Assembly: GCF_927798115.1 (NCBI RefSeq)
Contig: NZ_CAKMMG010000003.1
Span: 248,001 to 312,000 of the forward strand
Reading direction: 5' to 3'
Source: Paenibacillus auburnensis
Lineage (GTDB): Bacteria; Bacillota; Bacilli; Paenibacillales; Paenibacillaceae
Length of the DNA stretch: 64,000 nt
This document shows positions 15,265 through 24,116 of this stretch, piece by piece. How positions within the stretch are numbered: position 1 is the first letter of the stretch; the number at the start of each line of letters is the position of its first letter. The position numbers and the translations under genes are program-made. The notes below the pieces were generated by a model. The model was not told the origin of the DNA. It searched no databases and was given only the letters and a program-made list of their open reading frames with translations.

Positions 15265-17544
15265 CTACCATATGGATTGCATTTCCCATATCTCCATGGA
15301 TTTAACCAACAGTTCTCCAGTTCCCCAGATCTCAAGTCCCATAGCATCCTTACGGCTTGGATACACCCGGGTCGTCAGGCTTTTTAATCCGTTGGCATAC
15401 GCTTCGACCATAGAGCGGTCCAAATAGATGTGCAGCTTCAGATTTTCTCCCAGTAGCTCCAGCTTACCACCCTGAACCCCACTGCATTTTTCTCCCGGAT
15501 GTTGTGTCGTTTTTGTCCGGTCGGCCAAGAGCATGGTCTGATTGAGATCATAATACAACAGGGTTTCTTCTTCCCCATCCGGTGATTTCCGGATCTTGAT
15601 TCCGAATTGCGCAGCACTGCCTGGCTCAATCTCCACTTGAATCTCAAGCATGTCGCCTTGAACATCCTTGAGAAGGTCATTAGCATCGGCCAAAGACTTA
15701 TCCCGGAGCGATAACCGCTTCTCTCCTCGCAGCGATTGAAGCTCCTGAATCGGCTCGATTCCCAGCCGTCTATCCTCTCGCAAATACACGCTTAGCGGCA
15801 AGCCCCCGTTATGAGCCCAGCCCGATTTGTATTCCAGCTCGGACGTACGGTCACCTTGGGCAATTGTGAAAATAATATTTCTGCCTGTGTTCGGATCAAC
15901 CATGCCACTCGGGCCTGTAAAATGGAAGTCACCAACATCAATCAATTGAGGTTCTTCTTGATCTGGAATGAATGATATCTTCTGCTTATCGAATTGTCCG
16001 ATCCAATAGAACACCTCGACATCGGCGCCAGGTCCCACAGGGCTAACCAGTAAAAGATGTTTGTTTTCACCCTGCTTATCCATGCCAAGAGGAAGAAGCA
16101 CAGGAAGCTCCCAGATAGGTCCAAGATAAGGGAATTGCTGAAGATCAGCCTGATAAAATGGTCCTTTGTAGGTCCAATTGAGCATATCCTCTGACATAAA
16201 TGCAAGGGCTGCCCCGCCTCCACCTTCAATCCCCGATCCGACCAGGGCATACCAGACATCCTCATCCTTCCAAACGAACGGGTCACGGAAATCCCCGAAT
16301 GCCCCCATTCCCTTCTGCTGTACAATAAGCGGCTCTGGATGTTTGATCCAATTAACCAGATCAGGGTCTCCATCTTCTGAGTAAGTGCTTCTTGCAAGTG
16401 CCACGCTCTGATTCGGCGAAGCACTATCATTCCCCGCGGTAAAGAACAGGACAGGAAGTCCGTCCGCATCGTAAGTTGCACTTCCTGACCAGATCCCGTC
16501 CGGTGCGAGCTGATCCTTCTCCGGTGCCAGAGCAATAGGAAGATCACGCCAATGCACCATATCCTTGCTCACCCAATGCCCCCAATGAATATGATGAAAG
16601 TATGGTCCTTGCGGGTTATGCTGATAGAACAAATGATAGTACCCGTCAAAATAAATCGGTGCATGCGGTTCATTCATCCAGTGAGCTGGCGGGCTGACAT
16701 GATATTGCGGTCTATGCCGGTCTGCCAGCAGTGGTGTACGATCCAGCTTGATGTCATCATATTTCACTTGCGGCACGATGCCTCCGGGTACGGAATCCAA
16801 CACCTCCTGATAAGAAGCTGCTACTTCCTCATTACTCAAGGCGCGGTTATAAATCTTCAGTTCATCCATGATTCCGCCGAACATATGAAGGCTGAACGCT
16901 TCTACAAGCTTGCTGCTGTGATTGTTTTTGCCGATTAGCAGATCTGTGTCCACCGCTGCAGCCATGCGGGAACCACGCGCAACAGTATCTGAAGCAATCT
17001 CACTGCCATTGAGAAACAACTTAATTTCTCCATCGTCCCCATTGAAGACAGCGTTTAGGTAAGACCACTCATTCTTTGGCAGTTCATAACCGTCCGGTGA
17101 CCAGATTTCCTTCCAGTCTCCTCCCTCTAGTCCAATTTGGAAAGACCAGGAGCCATGGCGGAACATTCCCAGCAGAAATCCCTGTTTATTCTCCATATTG
17201 TGTTGGTTCACGATGGCGGCGAGCTTGCTGTCATATCCCCATTCATAGGTGCGCGGAGCAACCCATACTCCGATACTGAGAGCTGAGAGATATTCCGGTC
17301 TTCCATGCTGCCCTTCAAGGTGAGCGGAATGAGCAATGTATGACGAGTAACCATCGAAGAGAAGCCCATATCCCGACACCCCCTGTCTCCACGGCGGAGT
17401 ACAAGATTCAGTGAACTCTGTTTGGTTAAAGACGTACTGGATATCATCCTGGGTTCCGGTTACACTCTCCAGAGCACTTGCTCCGGTTCCTTCATCAAAG
17501 GCCCAGTACATCATTAAACCTTGATTATCGATTAATCCGTTCAT
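15265..17544 (-). CDS. Cytoplasmic LamG-GH32 fructosidase with Glu nucleophile
   Basis: This 759-residue protein has a LamG/ConA-like domain (about 1-255) and a GH32 propeller plus sandwich (about 270-759). It matches the central part of the two secreted LamG-GH32 proteins but has no signal peptide and no accessory modules. The nucleophile motif is WMNEPHAP (E292); D421 lies in DFRDPFVW and E479 in IWELPV. Its ATG overlaps the stop of the kinase-GH32 fusion by four bases (ATGA) and has AGGGAGG upstream, so the two are coupled. The natural reading is an intracellular enzyme that handles the same imported product that its secreted paralogues make, for example opening cyclic inulo-oligosaccharides. 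That role is inferred. Confidence 0.88.
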   Translation of the reverse strand: MNGLIDNQGLMMYWAFDEGTGASALESVTGTQDDIQYVFNQTEFTESCTPPWRQGVSGYGLLFDGYSSYIAHSAHLEGQHGRPEYLSALSIGVWVAPRTYEWGYDSKLAAIVNQHNMENKQGFLLGMFRHGSWSFQIGLEGGDWKEIWSPDGYELPKNEWSYLNAVFNGDDGEIKLFLNGSEIASDTVARGSRMAAAVDTDLLIGKNNHSSKLVEAFSLHMFGGIMDELKIYNRALSNEEVAASYQEVLDSVPGGIVPQVKYDDIKLDRTPLLADRHRPQYHVSPPAHWMNEPHAPIYFDGYYHLFYQHNPQGPYFHHIHWGHWVSKDMVHWRDLPIALAPEKDQLAPDGIWSGSATYDADGLPVLFFTAGNDSASPNQSVALARSTYSEDGDPDLVNWIKHPEPLIVQQKGMGAFGDFRDPFVWKDEDVWYALVGSGIEGGGGAALAFMSEDMLNWTYKGPFYQADLQQFPYLGPIWELPVLLPLGMDKQGENKHLLLVSPVGPGADVEVFYWIGQFDKQKISFIPDQEEPQLIDVGDFHFTGPSGMVDPNTGRNIIFTIAQGDRTSELEYKSGWAHNGGLPLSVYLREDRRLGIEPIQELQSLRGEKRLSLRDKSLADANDLLKDVQGDMLEIQVEIEPGSAAQFGIKIRKSPDGEEETLLYYDLNQTMLLADRTKTTQHPGEKCSGVQGGKLELLGENLKLHIYLDRSMVEAYANGLKSLTTRVYPSRKDAMGLEIWGTGELLVKSMEIWEMQSIW

Positions 17545-20018
17545 ACATTCACCCTCCCTACTAACTGCTCTGTGCTGCCTTCAGTCTTATGAATGGAATT
17601 AAGAGTATGGATATGAAGCGAGTTCAGCTCTGCACTCCCTGCCACGGTACTTATCAACACTTTTTCAATTGGGTTAATCGGAAAAACTTGATCAGTTAAC
17701 GCGACTATTCCACCATTTGCAAACACTTCAACCACACTACGATCCACCCAGATACGCAACTTGATGTTTCCTTTGTCCGGAACCAATCTAGCACCGTGCT
17801 TACATGCAAATGACGGGTTGAAATCAGTGAGTCCTGACTTAGAACGATCAATAAACAACCACTCTCGTTCAGGATCATAACCAATAATCGTTTCACACTC
17901 TTCGGAAGATTTTAATAGGATATGAACTTCGTCTCCGGAGTGGACAACAAGATCGACCTCAATCTCCAACAGATCTTCGTTCGTCTCGTGAATTAAAGGG
18001 TTCTCGCTCGTTACCGCTACATCGCTCCATGAGTGCGTCTCTTTCCGCAGCTTTTCTATCTCCTGAACAGGCATTTGCGATAGAATCACGTTCCCGTTCC
18101 GGTTGGTTAGTGATAGTAAGCGAGGGAGGGTCATGGCACCTCTCCAGGAAGCGGTTGGTACTTGATTGGCATATTTCCAGTTGTTCATCCATCCGATGAT
18201 TATGCGCCGTCCGTCTTCCTCTGGAATATCAGACCAAGATACTGCGGCATAATTATCTCTTCCCTCATCCAACCACAGCACGGTATCCGGCGCATTCTCA
18301 TTTACAAATTTGAAGCCATCGAAGCTTCCAATGAAATATTGGGTTTTAGAGCCTTCCGGACAGTCTGGATTGTCACCGATACTTACCAACAGGACCCATT
18401 TTTTCGAAGTGGACCCATCGATGGATAACTCAAATAGATCTGGACATTCCCATACACCGTAGTGTGCACCATCCGACTTTCCGAATTCGCTGGCAAACTC
18501 CCAATCCTTCAAGTTAGCAGATTGATAAAAGCGGATATGGTCTCCACATGCAAGAACCATAATCCAGAGGCCAGCTTCCTCCATCCAGAAGACCTTGGGA
18601 TCACGAAAATCGGTGATCTCGATATCACTCAGAACCGGATTTCCGGAATAAAGTGTCCAGCTTCTGCCTTTATCCTTACTGTATGCCAGGCTTTGGCGCT
18701 GCCGCGGTCTATCTGAATCTGGGTATATATCAGCATGAGTGAATATTGAAACCAAGCCTGAACCGCCATCAAATAATCCGCTGGTATCGTTCCAATCCAC
18801 AACTGCGCTACCAGAGAAGATGGCCCCATTATGATCCGGAGACAAGGCTACAGGAAGTGTTTCCCAGTTCACCAAATCCTTGCTTACCGCATGTCCCCAG
18901 TGCATAGGACCCCATACGGTGCTTCCGGGATGATGCTGAAACATCAAATGGTACTCTCCTTCAAAATAGACCATACCATTCGGATCATTTAGCCACATAG
19001 CAGGCGGAGAGTAATGGAATTGGGGCCTGTATGATTCTTGGGACAAATCAGTGCCGACAGATTGAACTAATTCAGCAGCCTGCCGATAGGTTGGAATTGC
19101 CGGAATGGCTCCTTTTTGTGTTGTAACCAAAGCACCCACTGCATTGGCGAAGCTTATAATCGGGACCCAGTCCTGATCTCTAATCTGCTCGATACTGCAC
19201 CCTCTCTCCAGCAGCTGATAGAGGAACCCGCCTAGAAAAGCATCTCCCGCTCCGGTAGTGTCAACAGTATGAACTTTAAAACCTGGCACATCAGCAAATT
19301 TAAAACCAGAGCCAAACCGGACGAAGCACCCTTTTTCAGCCTTAGTCACCAGGACCACTTTCACCTTGAATTGTGACTGAATTTGACGGGTACCCTCTTC
19401 CAAATCAGTAAGACCCGTAATAAACTCAAGTTCTTCCTCAGAGATTTTAACAATATCCGCAAGAGCAAGTCCTTCCTTTATCCTGGACTTCGCTTCCTCC
19501 AGATTGCTCCAAAGTGCAGGTCTTAAATTTGGATCAAAAGAAATCAGAGCTCCATTCTCTTTTGCATATATACATGTTCTTAACGTTGCACTAGCAGAAG
19601 GTTCATGGGTCATCGATACAGATCCGAAATGAAAGATTTTTGAACCTTTGATATATTCCAGATCAATATCATCAATTCCGAGTAACATATCTGCACCTGG
19701 TTTACGGATAAAGCTAAAAGTGCGGTCGCCATCGTCTTTCAGATGAACAAAAGCTAGCGTTGTACTCGCATTCTTCTCCTTGACTAAACCCTCAGTATCT
19801 ACACCATTTCCCTGCAAAACTTGGGTAAGATACTCTCCAAACTGGTCTTCACCCACTTTACCGATAAATGCCGTAGATTTTCCAAGCTTTGATAGAACAA
19901 CAACCACATTCGCAGGAGCTCCGCCGGGATTACATTCAAATAGCTGCTCCCCCTTCTCGGACAAGCCTGCCGGAGTAAAATCAATCAGTACTTCACCTAT
20001 TGCTGTAATGTCAACCAT
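17541..20018 (-). CDS. Fused PfkB-family fructokinase and GH32 beta-fructosidase
   Basis: One uninterrupted frame encodes a ribokinase/PfkB sugar kinase (about 1-310) joined to a complete GH32 enzyme (about 325-825). The start is ATG 20018, with GGAG six bases upstream; an in-frame GTG at 20030 is less likely. Kinase signatures are CNPGGAPANVVVVLSKLG near the N-terminus and DTTGAGDAFLGGF with catalytic base D259. The GH32 half has the classical WLNDPNG (nucleophile D345), FRDPKVFW (D473) and WECPDLF (E524), and ends in the usual sandwich with WVDRSVVEVFANGG. No signal peptide. The fusion would release fructose from short fructans and phosphorylate it in the cytoplasm. Whether fructose is channelled between the domains cannot be told. 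I do not know this fusion as a described enzyme. Confidence 0.92.
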   Translation of the reverse strand: MVDITAIGEVLIDFTPAGLSEKGEQLFECNPGGAPANVVVVLSKLGKSTAFIGKVGEDQFGEYLTQVLQGNGVDTEGLVKEKNASTTLAFVHLKDDGDRTFSFIRKPGADMLLGIDDIDLEYIKGSKIFHFGSVSMTHEPSASATLRTCIYAKENGALISFDPNLRPALWSNLEEAKSRIKEGLALADIVKISEEELEFITGLTDLEEGTRQIQSQFKVKVVLVTKAEKGCFVRFGSGFKFADVPGFKVHTVDTTGAGDAFLGGFLYQLLERGCSIEQIRDQDWVPIISFANAVGALVTTQKGAIPAIPTYRQAAELVQSVGTDLSQESYRPQFHYSPPAMWLNDPNGMVYFEGEYHLMFQHHPGSTVWGPMHWGHAVSKDLVNWETLPVALSPDHNGAIFSGSAVVDWNDTSGLFDGGSGLVSIFTHADIYPDSDRPRQRQSLAYSKDKGRSWTLYSGNPVLSDIEITDFRDPKVFWMEEAGLWIMVLACGDHIRFYQSANLKDWEFASEFGKSDGAHYGVWECPDLFELSIDGSTSKKWVLLVSIGDNPDCPEGSKTQYFIGSFDGFKFVNENAPDTVLWLDEGRDNYAAVSWSDIPEEDGRRIIIGWMNNWKYANQVPTASWRGAMTLPRLLSLTNRNGNVILSQMPVQEIEKLRKETHSWSDVAVTSENPLIHETNEDLLEIEVDLVVHSGDEVHILLKSSEECETIIGYDPEREWLFIDRSKSGLTDFNPSFACKHGARLVPDKGNIKLRIWVDRSVVEVFANGGIVALTDQVFPINPIEKVLISTVAGSAELNSLHIHTLNSIHKTEGSTEQLVGRVNV

Positions 20019-20073
20019 ATGGTTCTCCACCCCTAATCCATCATATATATACGACTCTCTAATCCGAAAACAT

Positions 20074-20118
20074 ATGTAGCAAGCCTGAGTGAAGGCACCT
20101 CATTCAGGCTTGCTACAT
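20074..20118 (-). terminator. Strong hairpin (attenuating terminator) after the fructan binding-protein gene
   Basis: A 19-bp stem with a single G-U pair (ATGTAGCAAGCCTGAGTGA and its complement) and a 7-base loop is followed in the minus direction by TGTTTTC. It sits between the lipoprotein stop (20136) and the fusion gene (20018). It likely ends part of the transcripts, so that the binding protein is made in excess over the enzymes downstream. Confidence 0.75.
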
Positions 20119-20135
20119 GCCTTAACTATCCTATT

Positions 20136-21800
20136 TTATTTTTGGGCTGCCAGATAACGGTCATACCCATCTTGGTATACCTTCATCAGCTCATCCAGGC
20201 CCATATCTTTAAGCGAAGCCAGGTAATCGCTCCACTCGGAGTCAGAGACCCCTTTCAACATAAATTTAGCGCGCATGGAGTTTGTATACGTTTGTATCTC
20301 CGGTTTCAGCTTATCGATAGTTTTCAATTCTTCTTCAGTAAAGAAGATATTGGGGTATTTCTCTTTCTGCATCTGCGGTACAAATAGATTTTTGATATCA
20401 TTCAGTCTTTGCTGTGCCCGTGCTTCAGGAGGTGCAATGTTTTGGAAATCCTCACCAGTGAATACGCCGCCGCCACCTAGTGATACGGTTTGACGGAACT
20501 CTCCCGGATTACTGATATCCGACTTCTGAACCAGTTTGCCATCGGCAGATTTCTCAAACCATTCGCCAATAGGGCCCCAACGGACTTCGGCAGTGGTTTC
20601 CGGTTTGTAAATCAAATCCAGCCACGCAGCAATCAATGCTGGATTCTTTGCTTCTTTTGTGATTACCGATCCGCCTCTAGAAATCGCGGAACCACTGTTC
20701 CACTTAACAACCATATCTTTAAAAGGAGGTACGATCGGATAATGTTTGTCGCGTCCAGGACCGACTACATCTGTATGATCCCACCAGAGAAATGAGCCAA
20801 GAGTTTCCGGCTCCGTCTTCCCTTTTGCATAATATTGGGTATATTCTTGAGTAAAGGATTCTTGATCAACAAGTCCTTCTTTCACCCATTTCGCAATCTC
20901 GTTTACAGCGTCTTTATAGCCATCTTGAATTGCTGCGTAGGAAACCTTTCCGTTGTCCACATTCAAATGCTCAGCATAGGCGTTGTTACCAGGCTGGTAT
21001 GTTTTATCCGGTACACCGAAGGCTCCAAACAGATAACCAATATCACCCGTCCAGAATGCATTGACGAAGGATAAAGGAATTTCATCCGCTTTACCGTTGC
21101 CGTTTGGATCTTTGGTCTTAAAGGCAAGCAGAACATCATGATATTCTTGAAGAGTGGTTGGCATTTTCAGCCCCAGCTTTTTCAGCCAATCCTCGTTAAT
21201 ATAGAGGAAATCCGGGTTCGACCCAATTTCTTCTTGACCCGTGCCTAACTCTTCACCTGCAGGAAGAGAATAAATTTTGCCGTCAGGTGCTGTGACCTCG
21301 GCTTTGATATCCGGTCTCTTGTCAAACAAAGCCTTCAAGTTAGGCATGTATTTGTCAATTAGATCATTTAGGGGTATAATAGTGCCGTCCGCACCATATT
21401 TCATCAGTTCTGTATCTGTAAATCCGGCTCCGAAGAACATTTCAGGCAAGTCGCCACTTGCAATGAGCAGGTTCTTCTTCTCGTTATAATCCGTCTCGAC
21501 AATAGTATTCCAATCGATATGAACATTTGACATTTCTTCCAGTTTTTTAGCCATGGTCATTTCGTTATAATCGCTTGGTGCGAGCGGAGCTCTCTTAGCA
21601 ACCACCTTTAAGGTGGTTTTTTCTTTTAGTGGAAACTGAATAGATGCACTGTCTTCTGTTTGATTTCCACTATTCTCTGTATTCGTACCTGTCTTACCAT
21701 TGTTGCTACTGCTGTTATTGCTGTTGTTGCTGTTACAGGCCGTAGCAAACACGGAAACGGCCATCATTACTGCCAATAGACCCGCAGCTTTTTTGTTCAT
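20136..21800 (-). CDS. Fructo-oligosaccharide-binding lipoprotein (LipO-type SBP)
   Basis: The 554-residue receptor of the fructan importer has a lipoprotein signal ending FATAC (Cys22), an Asn/Ser linker, and the long two-lobe fold typical of LipO/YtcQ proteins that pair with LplB/LplC permeases. The start has GGGAGG upstream. It is third in the operon after two permeases. Its ligand is inferred from the neighbouring GH32 and GH172 genes: inulo-oligosaccharides, cyclic inulo-oligosaccharides or difructose anhydride. The poly-Asn/Ser segment is encoded by a run of AAC/AGC-type triplets (about 21690-21735). Confidence 0.92.
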   Translation of the reverse strand: MNKKAAGLLAVMMAVSVFATACNSNNSNNSSSNNGKTGTNTENSGNQTEDSASIQFPLKEKTTLKVVAKRAPLAPSDYNEMTMAKKLEEMSNVHIDWNTIVETDYNEKKNLLIASGDLPEMFFGAGFTDTELMKYGADGTIIPLNDLIDKYMPNLKALFDKRPDIKAEVTAPDGKIYSLPAGEELGTGQEEIGSNPDFLYINEDWLKKLGLKMPTTLQEYHDVLLAFKTKDPNGNGKADEIPLSFVNAFWTGDIGYLFGAFGVPDKTYQPGNNAYAEHLNVDNGKVSYAAIQDGYKDAVNEIAKWVKEGLVDQESFTQEYTQYYAKGKTEPETLGSFLWWDHTDVVGPGRDKHYPIVPPFKDMVVKWNSGSAISRGGSVITKEAKNPALIAAWLDLIYKPETTAEVRWGPIGEWFEKSADGKLVQKSDISNPGEFRQTVSLGGGGVFTGEDFQNIAPPEARAQQRLNDIKNLFVPQMQKEKYPNIFFTEEELKTIDKLKPEIQTYTNSMRAKFMLKGVSDSEWSDYLASLKDMGLDELMKVYQDGYDRYLAAQK

Positions 21801-21917
21801 TCTTCTTAACCTCCCTATTAAATCTGCTCATTGTATACTTCTTTCATCCGGGATAAACCAGTCCCATTCTAGTCCAGTTTCGCAACACCTCCTTAACGAT
21901 CATTGAGAGGCAAACTC

Positions 21918-22802
21918 TTACCCTTTTACTGAACCTACCATTACTCCTTTGACAAAATATCTTTGCAAGAACGGGTATAAGGCTAACAGCGGTACAGCAG
22001 AAACGATAATAACACCGAACTTAATTAATTCTGTCACACGCTGTTTGGCCAGCATGTTATCAATATCCATAAGCATATTACCGGACGGTTGACTTTGGAT
22101 CAGAATGTTACGAAGAACCAACTGCAACGGGAACTTTTCACCATCACTCAGATAAATTAGAGCATCGAAGAATCCGTTCCATTGGCGTACGACCGCGAAG
22201 AGGACAAGAACTGCAATAATCGGTTTAGATAAAGGTAGAACAACACTCCATAAGTATCTGAGATTCCTCGCACCATCTATGGCCGCTGCCTCTCGCAACT
22301 CTTCAGGTAATTCCTCGAAAAAGGTTTTCGCTATGATAATCAGGAAAGCATCCATTGCACCGGGGAGAATAACTGCCCACATCGAGTTCATTAAATGCAG
22401 ATCTTTTACAACCAGATAAGTAGGAATAATACCGCCATTAAAGAACATCGTGATAATAAAAAAGGTCATAATTACATTTCTTCCATAAAAATCTTTCCTC
22501 GAAAGTGGATATGCCGCCATAATGACAAGAGTCGTGCTGACAATTCCATTTAGTACCGCATAAAGAATAGAATTTTTATAGCCATTCCATATTGAACTGT
22601 CGCTAAAAATCCTTTTATATCCATCAAAGGTTATACTTTGTGGCAGTAGCCAAACATCACCCGAATAAATTTTGTTTGGATCACTGATGGAAGCGATCAC
22701 TATAAAATATAAGGGATACAGAATCATTAACGTGAAGCAGCCTAGAAACAAATAATTGATTATATCAAAAACCAAATCGGATTTCGTTTTTCTCTTTAAC
22801 AT
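21918..22802 (-). CDS. ABC sugar permease, LplC/YtcP type
   Basis: This 294-residue membrane protein has about six helices and an EAA loop (EELREAAAIDGARNLRYLW, near residues 165-185). The C-terminal FLQRYFVKGVMVGSVKG is the usual ending of this subfamily. The start is ATG 22802 with AAGGGGGAG upstream. It forms the channel with the neighbouring LplB-type permease, and the two genes are only 35 bp apart. It lies in the fructan operon; no ATPase gene accompanies it. Confidence 0.94.
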   Translation of the reverse strand: MLKRKTKSDLVFDIINYLFLGCFTLMILYPLYFIVIASISDPNKIYSGDVWLLPQSITFDGYKRIFSDSSIWNGYKNSILYAVLNGIVSTTLVIMAAYPLSRKDFYGRNVIMTFFIITMFFNGGIIPTYLVVKDLHLMNSMWAVILPGAMDAFLIIIAKTFFEELPEELREAAAIDGARNLRYLWSVVLPLSKPIIAVLVLFAVVRQWNGFFDALIYLSDGEKFPLQLVLRNILIQSQPSGNMLMDIDNMLAKQRVTELIKFGVIIVSAVPLLALYPFLQRYFVKGVMVGSVKG

Positions 22803-22837
22803 GGTTTTTCTCCCCCTTCTAACAGGCGTTTTCGCCT

Positions 22838-23734
22838 CTAAAACAAGCCCTTGCCGCTTATTTTCTTGGTTGTTTTATTCACAATGACCAGTAATATCAG
22901 GTTTATCACCGAGTTAAACAGTCCGATCGCTGCCGAAAAGCTGTATTCCGCTCGCTGAATCCCTACCTTGTACACATAAGTCGGAATAATCTCAGATGTA
23001 GCCACATTTAAATCAGTCTGCATAAGGAATGCTTTTTCAAACCCAACATTCATCAGATTGCCAACAGCCATAATGAACAAAACAATAATTGTAGGAGCAA
23101 TACCTGGTAAATCAATGTGCCGAATCCGATGCCACTTGGATGCACCATCCATAACCGCTGCTTCATGTAAATGGGGGTCGATTCCAGCCAAGGCGGCCAA
23201 ATAGATAACTGACGCAAATCCTGTTTCCTGCCATACGGATGAGAATATGTACAGAGGTCTGAACCATTTCTCCTCTCCCATAAACATAATCGGTTCATGA
23301 CCGAAGGCGGTTACAATATGGTTAACCAAACCGCTGGTTGGGGACAGGAAGATGAACAGCATGCCGACCAATACGACGGTTGAAATGAAATACGGCGCGT
23401 AAATCGTAGTTTGAATGAACTTCTTCATCTTCTGCTGTCTCAATTGATTCAGCATAATTGCTACAATAATCGGAAAGGGAAAAGCTATAGCCAAATTGAG
23501 CAAACTTAGTAAAAGCGTATTCCCCACAATTTGCTTGAAATTGTACGATTCAAAAAAACGTTGAAAATGTTCTAGTCCTACCCATTCACTGCCCCAAACC
23601 CCTTTGGAAGCTACAAAGTCTTTAAAAGCGATTTGTACCCCATACATAGGCCAATATTTAAATATTGCAAAATAGGCCACTGGGATCAAAATCAATAAAT
23701 ACAATTCATAATTCTTTTTCATTTTCCCAAGCAT
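22838..23734 (-). CDS. ABC sugar permease, LplB type (first gene of fructan operon)
   Basis: The start is ATG 23734 (MLGKMKKNYELYLLILIPVA) with GGAGG seven bases upstream. The frame is open further, but that part lies in the regulated leader. The 298-residue protein has about six helices and an EAA loop (LHEAAVMDGASKWHRIRHI). It pairs with the LplC-type permease. Two LacI-type operators, a palindrome and a good promoter lie upstream, so this gene marks the start of the long fructan transcript. Confidence 0.93.
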   Translation of the reverse strand: MLGKMKKNYELYLLILIPVAYFAIFKYWPMYGVQIAFKDFVASKGVWGSEWVGLEHFQRFFESYNFKQIVGNTLLLSLLNLAIAFPFPIIVAIMLNQLRQQKMKKFIQTTIYAPYFISTVVLVGMLFIFLSPTSGLVNHIVTAFGHEPIMFMGEEKWFRPLYIFSSVWQETGFASVIYLAALAGIDPHLHEAAVMDGASKWHRIRHIDLPGIAPTIIVLFIMAVGNLMNVGFEKAFLMQTDLNVATSEIIPTYVYKVGIQRAEYSFSAAIGLFNSVINLILLVIVNKTTKKISGKGLF

Positions 23735-23755
23735 GTATTTTCCTCCATCTCCAAG

Positions 23756-23767
23756 GTAAACGATTAC
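23756..23767. promoter_or_regulatory. LacI-type operator, site next to the permease start
   Basis: GTAAACGATTAC is identical to the site in front of the LacI-type regulator gene (30061-30072). It lies 22 bases upstream of the ATG and about 170 bases downstream of the probable transcription start, where a bound repressor could block elongation. Confidence 0.65.
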
Positions 23768-23841
23768 GTAATAGACAAGAGCTATTTCTATAATTTTATA
23801 AGCTCCCCCGCTCCAAATGCCAAAGTTGACATGTGCTCCGA

Positions 23842-23877
23842 TTATATTAAAAAATAAGAGTTTATTTTTTAATATAA
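23842..23877. repeat. Perfect 16-bp AT-rich inverted repeat in the operon leader
   Basis: TTATATTAAAAAATAA and its exact complement are separated by four bases. In the transcript it forms a long A-U hairpin about 60 bases from the start. It could stabilise the 5' end, attenuate, or be a binding site for another protein. Confidence 0.7.
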
Positions 23878-23910
23878 ATGCACTTGCCAAACCCTTGATT
23901 CCAAAGACAG

Positions 23911-23935
23911 GTAAACGTTTGCGTAATCGTTTTTA
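23911..23935. promoter_or_regulatory. Tandem LacI-type operators at the fructan operon promoter
   Basis: GTAAACGTTTGC (23911-23922) and the degenerate GTAATCGTTTTT beginning at 23924 follow each other 13 bases apart. They start right behind the -10 box, where a bound repressor would block initiation. Confidence 0.65.
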
Positions 23936-23942
23936 TAAATTG

Positions 23943-23971
23943 ATTTTATTTGTTTTTGAGAGCGTTGTCAA
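23943..23971 (-). promoter_or_regulatory. Promoter of the fructan ABC operon
   Basis: On the minus strand, a perfect -35 TTGACA (23971-23966), a 17-base spacer and -10 TAAAAT (23948-23943) form a good sigma-A promoter. The tandem operators follow directly. Confidence 0.75.
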
Positions 23972-24032
23972 TAAATTTTCCTTCCCCTTAAATTTCTTTT
24001 TCCAATTGCTCAAAATCCGGTTCATACAGTGG

Positions 24033-24064
24033 AAAACGGACAGAGAATCCCCCCTGTCCGTTTT
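24033..24064. terminator. Terminator of the secreted LamG-GH32 gene
   Basis: AAAACGGACAG and CTGTCCGTTTT form a perfect 11-bp stem around a 10-base loop. The ends supply U-runs in either direction. It separates the secreted GH32 transcript from the ABC operon promoter. Confidence 0.85.
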
Positions 24065-24116
24065 TATTCATATAACGTTCCCCCGGTCCTCGAAAAGGCC
24101 GGTAGTTGGATTATAT

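Larger units (their letters stand above)
23735..24116. other. 382-bp regulatory gap in front of the fructan ABC operon
   Basis: Going from the permease start outwards, this gene-free stretch holds an operator, an AT-rich palindrome, a tandem operator, a TTGACA/TAAAAT promoter and the terminator of the upstream secreted GH32 gene. Each is listed on its own. I saw nothing else in it; an in-frame open stretch up to 23890 is leader rather than gene. Confidence 0.7.

Noticed and set aside
17541..20018. The kinase-GH32 fusion as an assembly artefact joining two genes
   Set aside because: The frame is continuous, there is no start codon with a ribosome site at the junction, and both halves keep all motifs. 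Re-sequencing is still a fair check.
22838..23890. A longer LplB permease starting at 23890
   Set aside because: The extra 52 residues cover the AT palindrome and operator and lack family resemblance; ATG 23734 has an ideal ribosome site.
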